A stretch of 64,000 nt of DNA, from positions 21,916-85,915 of the forward strand of contig DASXUQ010000001.1 of NCBI GenBank assembly GCA_036504735.1, in the 5' to 3' direction. Positions 1-8,206 of the stretch are shown here, piece after piece. The translations under genes and the position numbers were made by a program. Position 1 is the first letter of the stretch. Each line of letters begins with the position of its first letter. The DNA comes from a bacterium (lineage in GTDB: Bacteria > Electryoneota > RPQS01). The notes under the pieces are model-generated. The model was not told the origin of the DNA and ran no database searches. It saw only the letters and a list, made by a program, of their open reading frames with translations.

Positions 1-1
1 C

Positions 2-406
2 TACCGTCGAGTGAACGACTTTGACCGTGGCATTTTTGAAGCTCGGCGAATGATTGCAAAGAGTCGAGGGCGGCGAGGCATTTCGGATTACCTACTATTA
101 TCGACATACCGATCTGTATCAGCTTATAGCGGCAGTTTGCTAAAGCCAGTCATATGGCTTGTGGCGAGCACTCTCGCTTATGCATACTTCTACTGGGGCA
201 ATAGCTACGCCATAGACGCGGAGACAGGGCTTCTATCTGATTTCATAAAGAAAAGTGTACAAATTGCCTCTCTGAACCGGATCGGATTCGAGTTTGCTCG
301 TGCGAACTCGCTCGCGGTAAATGTCCTCATCGCACTGCAAGTCGTAACGACTACGGGATTGGTTGCACTTCTCTTGTTTTCTATACGACGGCGTTTCAAA
401 CACTGA
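2..406 (+). CDS. C-terminal part of a membrane protein (5' end outside window)
   Basis: The frame is open from the first base of the window, so this is probably the tail of a longer gene; a GTG at 11 is only a possible start. The visible part has a basic stretch (EARRMIAKSRGRRG), a hydrophobic segment (LLKPVIWLVASTLAYAYFYW), a loop and a second hydrophobic segment (VLIALQVVTTTGLVALLLF) before a basic end, RRRFKH. This two-helix layout resembles the C-terminal module found behind pentapeptide-repeat or channel-like proteins; that match is from memory and weak. Base composition is clearly lower in GC than the neighbouring men genes, which hints at separate acquisition. No function is assigned. 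Confidence 0.5.
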   Translation, partial: YRRVNDFDRGIFEARRMIAKSRGRRGISDYLLLSTYRSVSAYSGSLLKPVIWLVASTLAYAYFYWGNSYAIDAETGLLSDFIKKSVQIASLNRIGFEFARANSLAVNVLIALQVVTTTGLVALLLFSIRRRFKH

Positions 407-444
407 CCGAGTCGATACTCACTCTCGGAGCACACACCTAACTA

Positions 445-1323
445 ATGGTGTCTCTTCATAACTGGATCTTAGCCTCCCGTCCGAAGACGCTGGTGGCGGC
501 GATTGTGCCGGTGATTGTCGGGGCGGCGTATGTGCACGCGGCGGCGGTGGAGCAGTGGCCGATTTTGCTGTGCGCACTGGCCTCGGCGCTGTGCATTCAG
601 ATCGGCACCAATTTCGCCAACGACTATTCCGATTTCAAAAAGGGCGCGGATACCGCCGAGCGCCTCGGGCCGGTGCGCGTCACGCAGGCGGGGCTGATCA
701 AGCCGTCGACGGTCAAGGCGGGCGCGATGCTCGCCTTTGCTGTGGCTGTGCTGTTCGGGATTCCACTGATTTTGCGCGGCGGCTGGCCGATTCTGCTCAT
801 CGGCGTGTTCAGCATTCTCTCCGGCTGGGCCTACACGGGCGGACCGTATCCTTTGGGCTACAACGGGCTGGGCGAGTTGTTTGTGTTTCTGTTTTTCGGC
901 CTGGCGGCGGTGACGGGAACCGCCTATGTGCTCACGCTGCAGTGGGACCCCTTAGTGCCGGCGATTGCCACCATTCCGGGGCTGCATGCATCGGCGTTGC
1001 TGGCCGTCAACAATCTGCGGGATGTGGACACCGACCGCGTGGCAGGCAAACGGACCCTCGCGGCGCGTTTCGGCAGAACCTTTGGCCGGGTGGAATACGC
1101 TTTGCTCCTCCTGCTGCCGTATGCCATCATTCTTGCATTGTTTGCGTTTTCACACCTGAAGTCGCCGGCACTGCTGCCCCTGCTTTCGCTGCCGCTGATA
1201 GTGCCACCCGTGAAACGTGCGTTATCGCGCACCGACGGGCCGGGCATGATCCGCGCACTGGCGGGAACGGCCTTGGTGCAGCTTGCATTCGGCGCTCTTC
1301 TTGCCATCGGTCTTATCCTGTGA
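445..1323 (+). CDS. menA: 1,4-dihydroxy-2-naphthoate polyprenyltransferase MenA
   Basis: Integral membrane prenyltransferase of the UbiA superfamily, which attaches the polyprenyl chain to 1,4-dihydroxy-2-naphthoate to give demethylmenaquinone. Its 292 aa is the usual length. The first Asp-rich motif is seen at about residues 59-68 (NDYSDFKKGAD) and the second as NNLRDVDTDRVAGKRT at about 190-205, with multiple hydrophobic helices between and after. The N-terminal WILASRPKTL is typical of MenA. The stop overlaps the GTG start of menC (GTGA arrangement), so the two are translationally coupled. Start taken at the ATG at 445, 39 bases after the preceding gene. Confidence 0.93.
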   Translation: MVSLHNWILASRPKTLVAAIVPVIVGAAYVHAAAVEQWPILLCALASALCIQIGTNFANDYSDFKKGADTAERLGPVRVTQAGLIKPSTVKAGAMLAFAVAVLFGIPLILRGGWPILLIGVFSILSGWAYTGGPYPLGYNGLGELFVFLFFGLAAVTGTAYVLTLQWDPLVPAIATIPGLHASALLAVNNLRDVDTDRVAGKRTLAARFGRTFGRVEYALLLLLPYAIILALFAFSHLKSPALLPLLSLPLIVPPVKRALSRTDGPGMIRALAGTALVQLAFGALLAIGLIL

Positions 1324-2372
1324 CGTCACATCCCTTAGCTTTCGCACCCTACGAACTGGCTTTTCGGAACCCCCTGCACACCGCGCGCGGCGTCATCACG
1401 CTGCGGTGCGGATTTCTGGTTGCGTTGCGAGTCGGCAACGCCGTGGGCATCGGCGACGTCGCACCGTTGCCGGACTTCGGGACGGAAACGGTTGAGGAAG
1501 CCGGGCAGAAGCTTGAAGAAAAGCGAAAAACGAAAAACGAAAAGCTGGATCTGGAGCTGGATTGCCTTGACGGGTTTCCGGCCACGCGCTTCGGACTGCA
1601 ATGCGCCCTGCTGGCGCTGGAAGGTCAGCCATCTGAAGGGGCAAGAGAAATTCCCGTCAATGCATTGATCGGCGGGGGAACGGTGCGGGAGGCCTGGGTG
1701 GCGGGGCAGAAGGCGGTGGAAGCAGGCTACGAAACGCTGAAGGTGAAGGTGGGAATGCGGACCGTGCGGCAGGACATCGAAATCTTCCGCGTGCTGCGCT
1801 CGGCATTTCCCAAGCTTGCGCTAAGGGCCGACGCCAATGGCGCGTGGTCCTTCGATGAGGCGCGGCAATTTGCGCACGGCGTAACCGCCTGCGAGCTGCA
1901 ATACATTGAGGATCCGCTGAAAGATCCTGATACGGAGGCGCTGTCGGTTTTTCGACGTAACTGTGAGGTTCCCGTAGCCTGCGACCGGATGGCGGATTCG
2001 GTGGAGGATATCGAAGCGCTGATTGAGCGCCGCCTGTGTGATGTGCTGGTGCTGAAGCCGTCGGTGATCGGCTCCATCCGTAAACTTGAACAGCTCGCGG
2101 ACAAGGCAAAAGCGGCGGGGATGGCAGTGGTGATCAGCAGCCTGCTGGAATCGAGCGTGGGCCTTTCCTACGTTGCGCATCTGGCGGCGCGTTGCGGCAC
2201 GGAGGGATTGGCGCACGGCATCGGCACGGCAGAGATGTTCGAAACGGATATGCTGCGCACACCGTTTTGTCCGGTAAAGGGTAAGATTGCGTTGCCGGAT
2301 CTTTCGGCTCTGCAATATGCAGTGATTCCCGGCATGGCGGCCGGACTCGGATTACAGGAAAGCGATGAGTAA
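1320..2372 (+). CDS. menC: o-succinylbenzoate synthase MenC
   Basis: Enolase-superfamily enzyme that dehydrates SHCHC to o-succinylbenzoate in menaquinone synthesis; about 350 aa. The reading frame stays open far upstream inside menA, but the protein clearly begins at the GTG at 1320, which overlaps the menA stop. Visible family features are KVKVG (catalytic KxK), RADANGAW (metal-ligand Asp), YIEDP (metal-ligand Glu), the Asp of ACDRMAD, and VLKPSVIGS (second catalytic Lys). Oddity: at about residues 62-76 there is a very charged low-complexity insert (EEKRKTKNEK) encoded by a tandem GAAAAACG-type repeat at about 1510-1543, which looks like a dispersed repeat captured in frame. The 3' end overlaps menE by 8 bases. 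Confidence 0.92.
   Translation: MTSHPLAFAPYELAFRNPLHTARGVITLRCGFLVALRVGNAVGIGDVAPLPDFGTETVEEAGQKLEEKRKTKNEKLDLELDCLDGFPATRFGLQCALLALEGQPSEGAREIPVNALIGGGTVREAWVAGQKAVEAGYETLKVKVGMRTVRQDIEIFRVLRSAFPKLALRADANGAWSFDEARQFAHGVTACELQYIEDPLKDPDTEALSVFRRNCEVPVACDRMADSVEDIEALIERRLCDVLVLKPSVIGSIRKLEQLADKAKAAGMAVVISSLLESSVGLSYVAHLAARCGTEGLAHGIGTAEMFETDMLRTPFCPVKGKIALPDLSALQYAVIPGMAAGLGLQESDE
1510..1543 (+). repeat. Tandem GAAAAACG repeat inside menC
   Basis: Within the coding sequence of menC the units GAAAAGC, GAAAAAC, GAAAAAC, GAAAAGC follow each other. The encoded residues are Lys/Glu/Arg-rich and unlike the rest of the enzyme. The composition resembles the A/T-rich short repeats seen between genes elsewhere in the window. 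Confidence 0.6.
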
Positions 2373-3819
2373 ACAGGACTGGTTCAGCAAACAGACCGAA
2401 GGCACGCACTCGCATTTGTCCGACCTCAACGGCTCGATGCCCGATGAGGAGTTCAACGGCAAGACGTTGCGCCTCGCGCAGATGCTGGCGGAGCGTTTCC
2501 CCGAACGGAATGCGCGGATCGGCCTGTGGGGCGAGAACAGTCTCGACTATGTGATCGCCCTGTTTGCCGTGCTCCGCGCCGGACATGTGGCGGTGCCGCT
2601 CAACACACGCCTGTCCGCACGGGAATTGCAGGATCTTGCGGAAGCCGCCGGGCTCAGCGGTGTGCTGGCCTCGCGCGATTTTCCGCAGTCGCACCGCGAG
2701 GTGTTCAATGGCCTGTCCATGTTCGCCCTCGCTCAGAAGCTTGCGCCGCTCGGTCCCAATGCCAAGCCTCCTCGCATGCGCGAACTCGGCGAGAAAGACG
2801 TGGCCGTGCTGCTCTGTTCCTCGGGCAGTTCGGGCAAGCCCAAGATCGTACCGTTCACGCTGCGCAGCCTGTTCTCTCACGCCCGCGCGGTGTGCAGCCA
2901 TCTGAATGTCACCTGGCGCGATTCCTGGGTGGCGTGTCTGCCGCTCTACCACGTCGGCGGCCTGGCGATTCCTTTCCGCTGCATGGTCTCGGGAGCCTCG
3001 TTGATTCTCAGTCAGAGCAGTGATCCGGATGATCTCCACCATTTGATCACCGCGGAAAATGTGACACTGATCTCCGTGGTGCCGACGGCCCTCGAACGGA
3101 TGCTGAACAAACGCGGCTCCGATCCGTATCCCAAGACATTGCGCGGCCTGCTGGTCGGCGGCGGCCCCGTGGCCGATGCGCTGCTGGCTCGCTGCGACCG
3201 CGCCTATGCGACGTACGGTCTTACCGAAGCAGGCTCGATGGTGAGCTGCGCGCGGCCGGGATGCGGCGACAAAGAGCGGCGCACCGCCGGACCGGCCCTG
3301 CCGGATACCGAGATTAAGATTGTCGATGAAAAGGGGAAGGACATCCGGAAGGGCGAGGCGGGACAGATTCTGGTGCGGGGACCGGGCATGGCCGCCGGCT
3401 ATCTGGGAAATTCGGAAGCCAGTGCGCGCACCTTCCGCTCAGGCTGGATTCACACGGGAGACATTGGCCGCCTGGACGAGAGCGGACTGCTGAAGGTTGA
3501 AGCGCGACGCGGGGACATTGTGCTCTCCGGCGGGGAGAATATTTATCCGGCGGAGATCGAAGCGGCACTCAAAAAGCATCCGCGTGTGGAGGCCGCGATT
3601 GTCTTGCCGGTGGATCATCCCGAATGGGGACAGACACCCGCCGCACTGATCGTGCTCAAGCCGGGCCGTCCCTTGGAAAAGACCCACATCTACATGTTCC
3701 TTGAAGGCCATCTTGCCCGCTACAAGTTTCCCAAGAAGATCCTCTTCGCCGACGCCTTGCCGCTTCTGTCCACCGGAAAACCGGATCTGGCGGCCATTCG
3801 AAAGATGTTGAAGGGCTGA
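2365..3819 (+). CDS. menE: o-succinylbenzoate-CoA ligase MenE
   Basis: ANL-superfamily adenylating enzyme that activates o-succinylbenzoate to its CoA thioester. 484 aa, normal length. The core motifs are intact: phosphate loop SSGSSGKPK at about 152-160, YGLTEAGS for adenine/AMP binding, HTGDIGRLD with the ribose-binding Asp, the hinge region with LSGGENIYPAEIE, and the catalytic C-terminal lysine in LSTGKPDL at about 472. The ATG lies 8 bases inside menC, completing an overlapping menA-menC-menE unit. It serves as the reference for the degenerate copy that follows directly downstream. Confidence 0.92.
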   Translation: MSKQDWFSKQTEGTHSHLSDLNGSMPDEEFNGKTLRLAQMLAERFPERNARIGLWGENSLDYVIALFAVLRAGHVAVPLNTRLSARELQDLAEAAGLSGVLASRDFPQSHREVFNGLSMFALAQKLAPLGPNAKPPRMRELGEKDVAVLLCSSGSSGKPKIVPFTLRSLFSHARAVCSHLNVTWRDSWVACLPLYHVGGLAIPFRCMVSGASLILSQSSDPDDLHHLITAENVTLISVVPTALERMLNKRGSDPYPKTLRGLLVGGGPVADALLARCDRAYATYGLTEAGSMVSCARPGCGDKERRTAGPALPDTEIKIVDEKGKDIRKGEAGQILVRGPGMAAGYLGNSEASARTFRSGWIHTGDIGRLDESGLLKVEARRGDIVLSGGENIYPAEIEAALKKHPRVEAAIVLPVDHPEWGQTPAALIVLKPGRPLEKTHIYMFLEGHLARYKFPKKILFADALPLLSTGKPDLAAIRKMLKG

Positions 3820-3844
3820 AAGCGGCAGCGTGCTGAGTGCGAAG

Positions 3845-3869
3845 GGCGGCCTCATGGGACCGCCTTTTT
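3845..3869 (+). terminator. Probable terminator after menE
   Basis: GGCGG at 3845-3849 pairs with CCGCC at 3860-3864, extended by G-U and A-T pairs, and runs into TTTTT. Placed 25 bases after the menE stop, it would separate menE from its downstream copy. Confidence 0.6.
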
Positions 3870-4064
3870 GTTGGTACGCCTGTACAGAAATATGGGTTGG
3901 TCGGCCACGTCGCTCACGCCGTTGTAGACGGGCAAGTATATTCCTTAGAGTCTGGCAGAGTGTTTGCATCATCTGTAATCAAAAGCTCAGCATGACAACC
4001 GGCATGATCGAGCAAACAAGGGCTTAACCGTTCACGCACGAAAGCCTTGGGGTATTTGACGCAG

Positions 4065-5486
4065 ATGAGTGCTTTAAGTTGGTTGACATCCACCATTCGA
4101 GGACCGAAATCCCGGCCCTTTAATTGGGACCACCTGCTGCCGCACGGTGAATTCCGCGATCAAATCCTGCGCACAGCGGCGTTTCTCAGCGAGCGGTTTT
4201 CCGGGCATCATGCGCGGATCGGTCTCTGGGGCGAATGCACGGAGGGCTATCTGGCGGCCTTTCTGGCCATCTTACGTGCCGGTCACACAGCGGTGCCGCT
4301 GGATCCGCGGCTCGGCAGTCATGAACTGACCGACATCGTCCACTCGGCAAAGATCGCGGGGTTGCTGGTGTCGCGGGATTTCCCTATTGCCTACAGCGCG
4401 GCGCTGGGTAATACGAAGATTTACCCTCTTAGCCCCTATCTCCGGTCCAAGACCTGCGGGGGGCAGGATTCCGGGCCACCGGTGGCTGACGGCGCGGATG
4501 CGGCGGTGATGTTGTGCGGGTCGCGCTGCGACCGCAGCACGCGGATGATTACCTTCGCCCTTCCCTCGCTGATCCGTCACGCGCAGGTTGTCTGCTCCCA
4601 CTTGAATGTGACGGCGGAAGACGCATGGCTGATGTCCGTGCCTCTGCATTGTGTGGCGGGGCTGGTGATTCCCTTCCGCTGCCTGGTGTCGGGAGCCTCC
4701 CTGCGGATGTGCACCGCGCGGGATCCCGATGAGATCAACCGGCTGATCGATACCGGCCGGGTCTCCATCGTGTCGGCGACGCCGGATATGTTCGACAAGA
4801 TGCTGCGGCGGCACGGGACTCATCCTTATTTGGGAAATCTGCGCGCCATTTTCATCAGCGGCATTGTGCCGGAACTGCAACTGCTGCGCTGCCCGCAGGC
4901 GTGCATGGTGTACGGTGTGGCCGAGGCGGGCTCCATGGTGAGCTGTTCACGTCCGGGATGCACGGCGGAAGAACACCTGAGCGCCGGGCCCGTGTTGCCG
5001 GGCATGGGAGTGCGCATTATCGGGTCGGACGGAAAAGATGTGCGGCGGGGAGAACGGGGCCGGATTCTGGTGCGGGGGCTGGATGCAAGCGGCGAAGGAC
5101 AGCGGGCAGGCTGGGTGCAGACGGAAGACTACGGATATCTCGATGGACACGGTTATCTGCATCCGGAGCCGCATCAGGACGATGCGGCAGGATCGGGTGA
5201 AAACAGTGTGTGCACGGTCGAGATCCAGACGCTTCTCGAACGCCATCCCCGGGTGCAGCGGGTGATTGTGGTGTCTATGGAGGACAAGGAGTGGGGGCAG
5301 GTTCCAGCGGCGCTGGTGGTCTTGACGCCGGGACGTCCCATGGAGAAGACGCACCTGTTCCAGTTTCTGGAGGGCAAACTGGCGCGCTACAAATTCCCCA
5401 AGAAGATCATCTTCGCCGATGCCCTGCCGCTCTTGTCTGGCGGCAAACCGGATTTGGCGGCGATTCGGAAGCTGCTGAAGGGCTGA
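4065..5486 (+). CDS. MenE-like tandem paralogue with destroyed active site (pseudoenzyme)
   Basis: The protein aligns with the MenE just upstream over its whole length (about 473 aa). The last 60 residues are nearly identical (for example ARYKFPKKIIFADALPLLSG) and the catalytic Lys in LSGGKPDL is retained. The nucleotide-binding motifs are lost: the phosphate loop SSGSSGKPK has become GSRCDRSTR, HTGD has become QTED, and the hinge LSGGENIYPAEIE has become AGSGENSVCTVEIQ. YGVAEAGS is still recognisable. The frame has no stop or frameshift over 1.4 kb, so it is not simply decaying. I start at the ATG at 4065 (GGGG about 11 bases upstream); an in-frame TTG at 4047 is an alternative. Probably a non-catalytic or neofunctionalised duplicate; it could bind acyl-CoA or MenE itself, which is speculation. 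Confidence 0.85.
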   Translation: MSALSWLTSTIRGPKSRPFNWDHLLPHGEFRDQILRTAAFLSERFSGHHARIGLWGECTEGYLAAFLAILRAGHTAVPLDPRLGSHELTDIVHSAKIAGLLVSRDFPIAYSAALGNTKIYPLSPYLRSKTCGGQDSGPPVADGADAAVMLCGSRCDRSTRMITFALPSLIRHAQVVCSHLNVTAEDAWLMSVPLHCVAGLVIPFRCLVSGASLRMCTARDPDEINRLIDTGRVSIVSATPDMFDKMLRRHGTHPYLGNLRAIFISGIVPELQLLRCPQACMVYGVAEAGSMVSCSRPGCTAEEHLSAGPVLPGMGVRIIGSDGKDVRRGERGRILVRGLDASGEGQRAGWVQTEDYGYLDGHGYLHPEPHQDDAAGSGENSVCTVEIQTLLERHPRVQRVIVVSMEDKEWGQVPAALVVLTPGRPMEKTHLFQFLEGKLARYKFPKKIIFADALPLLSGGKPDLAAIRKLLKG

Positions 5487-5522
5487 AAACGGCAGTGGTG
5501 CCGGGGCGCGCGGAGCAAGATA

Positions 5523-5933
5523 TTACGCATATTTCGTCAGCGCCTGACGGAAATCATCCGGCAGGGGCATGGAGGCGCCGGTCTTGGGGTCGACGCAGAC
5601 CTGCACGGTGGCGGCGGTGGCCATGCGACGGCCATCTTCCGACCAAAGTTCATAGGCCATGCGGTACGAGGAGCTGCCGATCTGCGCCACGTGCGCGCGG
5701 ATTTCCACCTTCATGCCCACCGTGAGCATCTGCTCGAAGTCGCCTTCGGCATGCACCACCGGCAATCCCATGGTGCGGCGGCCAAACAGCACGGGCAATC
5801 CGAAGCCGATGTCCGCCAGGAATCCTTCGAGAGCATGCTGGCAGATGCGGAAAAGATTGGCGTAGAAAATAATCTGCGCCGCGTCCGTATCATAGAGGGC
5901 GATGGTATAGGGTAAACGGAAGATTTTGGGCAT
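5523..5933 (-). CDS. Hot-dog fold acyl-CoA thioesterase, candidate DHNA-CoA hydrolase
   Basis: 136 aa, 4-hydroxybenzoyl-CoA thioesterase family. The signature YDTDAAQIIFYAN at about residues 14-26 carries the catalytic Asp (D17) and the aromatic/Asn residues of the family; a central V-V-H-A-E-G-D-F strand region and a VQVCVD strand follow. It is convergent with the men genes (37 bases between stops). Known menaquinone pathways need a thioesterase for DHNA-CoA, and hot-dog enzymes fill that role, so this neighbour is a good candidate. That assignment is inference from context; a general YbgC-type thioesterase is possible. Confidence 0.8.
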   Translation of the reverse strand: MPKIFRLPYTIALYDTDAAQIIFYANLFRICQHALEGFLADIGFGLPVLFGRRTMGLPVVHAEGDFEQMLTVGMKVEIRAHVAQIGSSSYRMAYELWSEDGRRMATAATVQVCVDPKTGASMPLPDDFRQALTKYA

Positions 5934-5954
5934 AGGAGACTACTACCTTTTACG

Positions 5955-5978
5955 CAGGCCGCGTTCATGCGCGGCCTG
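5955..5978 (-). terminator. Hairpin downstream of the glycosyltransferase pair
   Basis: Perfect 9-bp stem CAGGCCGCG / CGCGGCCTG with a 6-nt loop, lying just past the stop of the glycosyltransferase gene at 5982 and before the thioesterase gene. The following A-rich stretch gives only a weak U tract on the minus strand. Confidence 0.5.
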
Positions 5979-5981
5979 TTT

Positions 5982-7166
5982 CTATATAGATGAACTACAA
6001 ACCTCGGTGTACACCGCGTCGTAGTCTGCGGCGCACCGTTTTAGAGTCAGATACTCGAAGGCGCGCGCCTGTGCGGCACGGCCCAGCGACTCCCGCAGCG
6101 CCGGATCTCGCAGCAGGACGTCGATCTGCGCGGCCAGACTCTGCGGATCTTCCGATTCGAAGACCAATCCTTCCAGACCGGGTCGCGCCGCTTCGGCTGA
6201 CCCACCCGCCGAACTGACCACCGAAGCTTTGCCGTGCTGCATGGCTTCGACAAGACTGAGCGGCAAGCCTTCCGTGCGCGAGGAAATTACGAACAGATCC
6301 AGTGCCGACAGAAAGCCCGCTTTGGGATCCAGTGTATCGAGCAGTCTCACTCTGCCGCCGGGACATAGCGCGGTGATCAACGCTTGCAGGCTGCGCCGCA
6401 CCGAGGTATCTCCCAGCACATCACCGCCGGCGATCCATAACTGCAATGCCGGATAGTTATCCTGTAACACTGCAAAAGCCCGGACGAGAATGTCAAAGCC
6501 CTTGACCGGAGCAAAATAGCCCAGTGCACCCACCAGCATTGCATCTGCGGCGACTCCAAGTGTGGCGCGGGCTGCCGACCGGTCCATAATGTTAGCCGGA
6601 CGGGGAAGCCCATTCAACACCGTGCGGATCTTGGCGGCGGGAAGGCCGATGCTCAGCAATTCCTGCCGCGCGTACTCCGAGACCGTCACCACCCGCGCCG
6701 CGCTGCGCAGCGTCACCCAATCGCCGAAGGCATGACGCAGCAACAGATACGGTTTCAGATAGGGCTTGGCAACCGTCACCGGCGCATAGGCAAACTGTTT
6801 ATAGGATCCGTGCGCGGTGGTGACCCACGGCAGCTTGATGGGCGGCAGCACGCGGCTGCAGAGCAGATTACCCAGCGGCACATGAGAATGTACCAGATTG
6901 GGCGTGAACTCTTTGGCCGCACGGCGCAGACTCTCCGCGGCGCGCGCGCGGAATTGATGCTTGCCGATCACGGCGCCATCGGGCAACTCGGGAGAGATCA
7001 CCGGAAGGCCCATACGCGCGGCGGTCTGCTGAACTTTGCCCGGCATCAGTACCAGCAAGCGCACATCATGCCCGCGGCGCTGCTGCTCGGCAGCCAGAGA
7101 CAGACAGACCTGTTCGGCGCCGCCGAGATGCGGCGACGTTAAGAGATGCAGCAGTTTCAGGCTCAT
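5982..7166 (-). CDS. GT4-family glycosyltransferase
   Basis: 394 aa, GT-B fold. The N-terminal half begins LKLLHLLTSPHLGGAEQV, the usual acceptor-domain start with the Gly-Gly-(A/S)-E loop. The C-terminal half contains LGYFAPVKGFDILVRAF and then SRTEGLPLSLVEAMQHGKASV, the E-x7-E-type nucleotide-sugar site of family 4 retaining enzymes. Likely adds a sugar to a cell-surface polysaccharide or lipid. It overlaps the upstream GT2 gene by 4 bases, so the two are co-translated and probably act in the same pathway. Substrates cannot be read from the sequence. Confidence 0.88.
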   Translation of the reverse strand: MSLKLLHLLTSPHLGGAEQVCLSLAAEQQRRGHDVRLLVLMPGKVQQTAARMGLPVISPELPDGAVIGKHQFRARAAESLRRAAKEFTPNLVHSHVPLGNLLCSRVLPPIKLPWVTTAHGSYKQFAYAPVTVAKPYLKPYLLLRHAFGDWVTLRSAARVVTVSEYARQELLSIGLPAAKIRTVLNGLPRPANIMDRSAARATLGVAADAMLVGALGYFAPVKGFDILVRAFAVLQDNYPALQLWIAGGDVLGDTSVRRSLQALITALCPGGRVRLLDTLDPKAGFLSALDLFVISSRTEGLPLSLVEAMQHGKASVVSSAGGSAEAARPGLEGLVFESEDPQSLAAQIDVLLRDPALRESLGRAAQARAFEYLTLKRCAADYDAVYTEVCSSSI

Positions 7167-8092
7167 GCGGACATCCCATTACGATAGACCCGCCGCTCGG
7201 CCCGCGCCCCTTCCACACGCAGCCTTGCCAGTTCTCCCTTTCCCAGCCAGCCGGCTACCGTTGCCGCAATGATGCGGATGGTCAGTGCCATTCTCATCCA
7301 GCGCCGCACACTCTTAAGCCCTGCCGCGCCGTTGTGCTTTTCGAAATACTGCATGGCGCTGCGCGCATTGGCTTCCCGCGCCTTGACATAGAAGCGGCTC
7401 ATCGTGGTGGCGCGATGATGGCGGATTTTTGCGTCCTTTACCAGATGAATTTCGAAGCTCGCATTCCGGACCCGCTTGCACCAGTCCACTTCTTCAAAGA
7501 ACAGAAAGAAACGCGGATCCAGATTGCCAACGGCTTGCCATGCGTCGCGGCTGATCAGCAGTGCGCTGCCTTCCACCTGATCCACCGCATCGAGCGTGGC
7601 CGGGTCGACATCTCCGTAGAAATAGCCCGCGAATTGCCGCGTGTGCGGAAACAGATAGGCCAGTCGCGTGCACTCGCAAAAGAGATAATAGGGAGTGGGA
7701 AATCGCCGTGCCGCCAGATAAGGCTGATCGAATGGATCGACCATCGTCGGACCCACCACGCCCCAAGTTGGATGCTGCTCAAGAGTGTCCACCAGGCGGC
7801 AAAGAGAGCCGGACAAAACTTCCGTGTCAGGATTCAGCAACATGGCATGACGGCCCTTGGCCTGCTCTAAACCGAGGTTGCACCCTCGGGCAAACCCCAG
7901 ATTGCCCCCCGCACTGAGAAACCGCACCCAGCCGAACCGCGCCTGTCCGTCTTCCAGACTGCCATCGGTGGACCCGTTATCGACCACGATCACCTCAAAT
8001 GGCCGCTCTGCCCGCACCGCCTCCAAAGATCCGAGACAGCGCAGCAAGTCCTTTTTTCCATTGTAGTTAACGATGATGATCGAGAGGTCCAC
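7163..8092 (-). CDS. GT2-family glycosyltransferase (rhamnosyltransferase-like)
   Basis: About 309 aa. DLSIIIVNYNGKKDLLRCL at the N terminus, followed by VVDNGSTDGS and LLNPDTEVL (the DxD-like site) and FFEEVDWCKR, is the classical pattern of the family-2 rhamnosyltransferase-like branch. The frame extends 18 codons further upstream to 8146, but the GTG at 8092 is preceded by a good AAAGGGA ribosome-binding site and gives the canonical N terminus, so I use it. Coupled to the downstream GT4 gene by a 4-base overlap. Confidence 0.87.
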   Translation of the reverse strand: MDLSIIIVNYNGKKDLLRCLGSLEAVRAERPFEVIVVDNGSTDGSLEDGQARFGWVRFLSAGGNLGFARGCNLGLEQAKGRHAMLLNPDTEVLSGSLCRLVDTLEQHPTWGVVGPTMVDPFDQPYLAARRFPTPYYLFCECTRLAYLFPHTRQFAGYFYGDVDPATLDAVDQVEGSALLISRDAWQAVGNLDPRFFLFFEEVDWCKRVRNASFEIHLVKDAKIRHHRATTMSRFYVKAREANARSAMQYFEKHNGAAGLKSVRRWMRMALTIRIIAATVAGWLGKGELARLRVEGARAERRVYRNGMSA

Positions 8093-8176
8093 CGATTCCC
8101 TTTGCAGCGACGTGATCCGATCCGGCCCGTTTGAGCAAAGTAGCAATTTCTTTCAGGTTATGCAAGCGAGCTGAAC

Positions 8177-8206
8177 AAAGGATGAAGGCGGAAGGATGAA
8201 GGATGA
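8177..8206 (-). repeat. Dispersed CTTCATCCTTCCGCC repeat, copy 1
   Basis: On the minus strand the sequence reads CATCCTTCATCCTTCCGCC and continues with another CTTCATCC. The same unit occurs at 35069-35100, where it forms the end of mutY. Here it lies in the region upstream of the glycosyltransferases, followed by a related GAGACCA/GAGACAT/GAGACCA run to about 8234. Confidence 0.65.

Noticed and set aside
555..1319. Upstream extension of the MenC frame inside menA
   Set aside because: The frame is open by high GC3 but the residues do not resemble MenC; the enzyme begins at the GTG at 1320.
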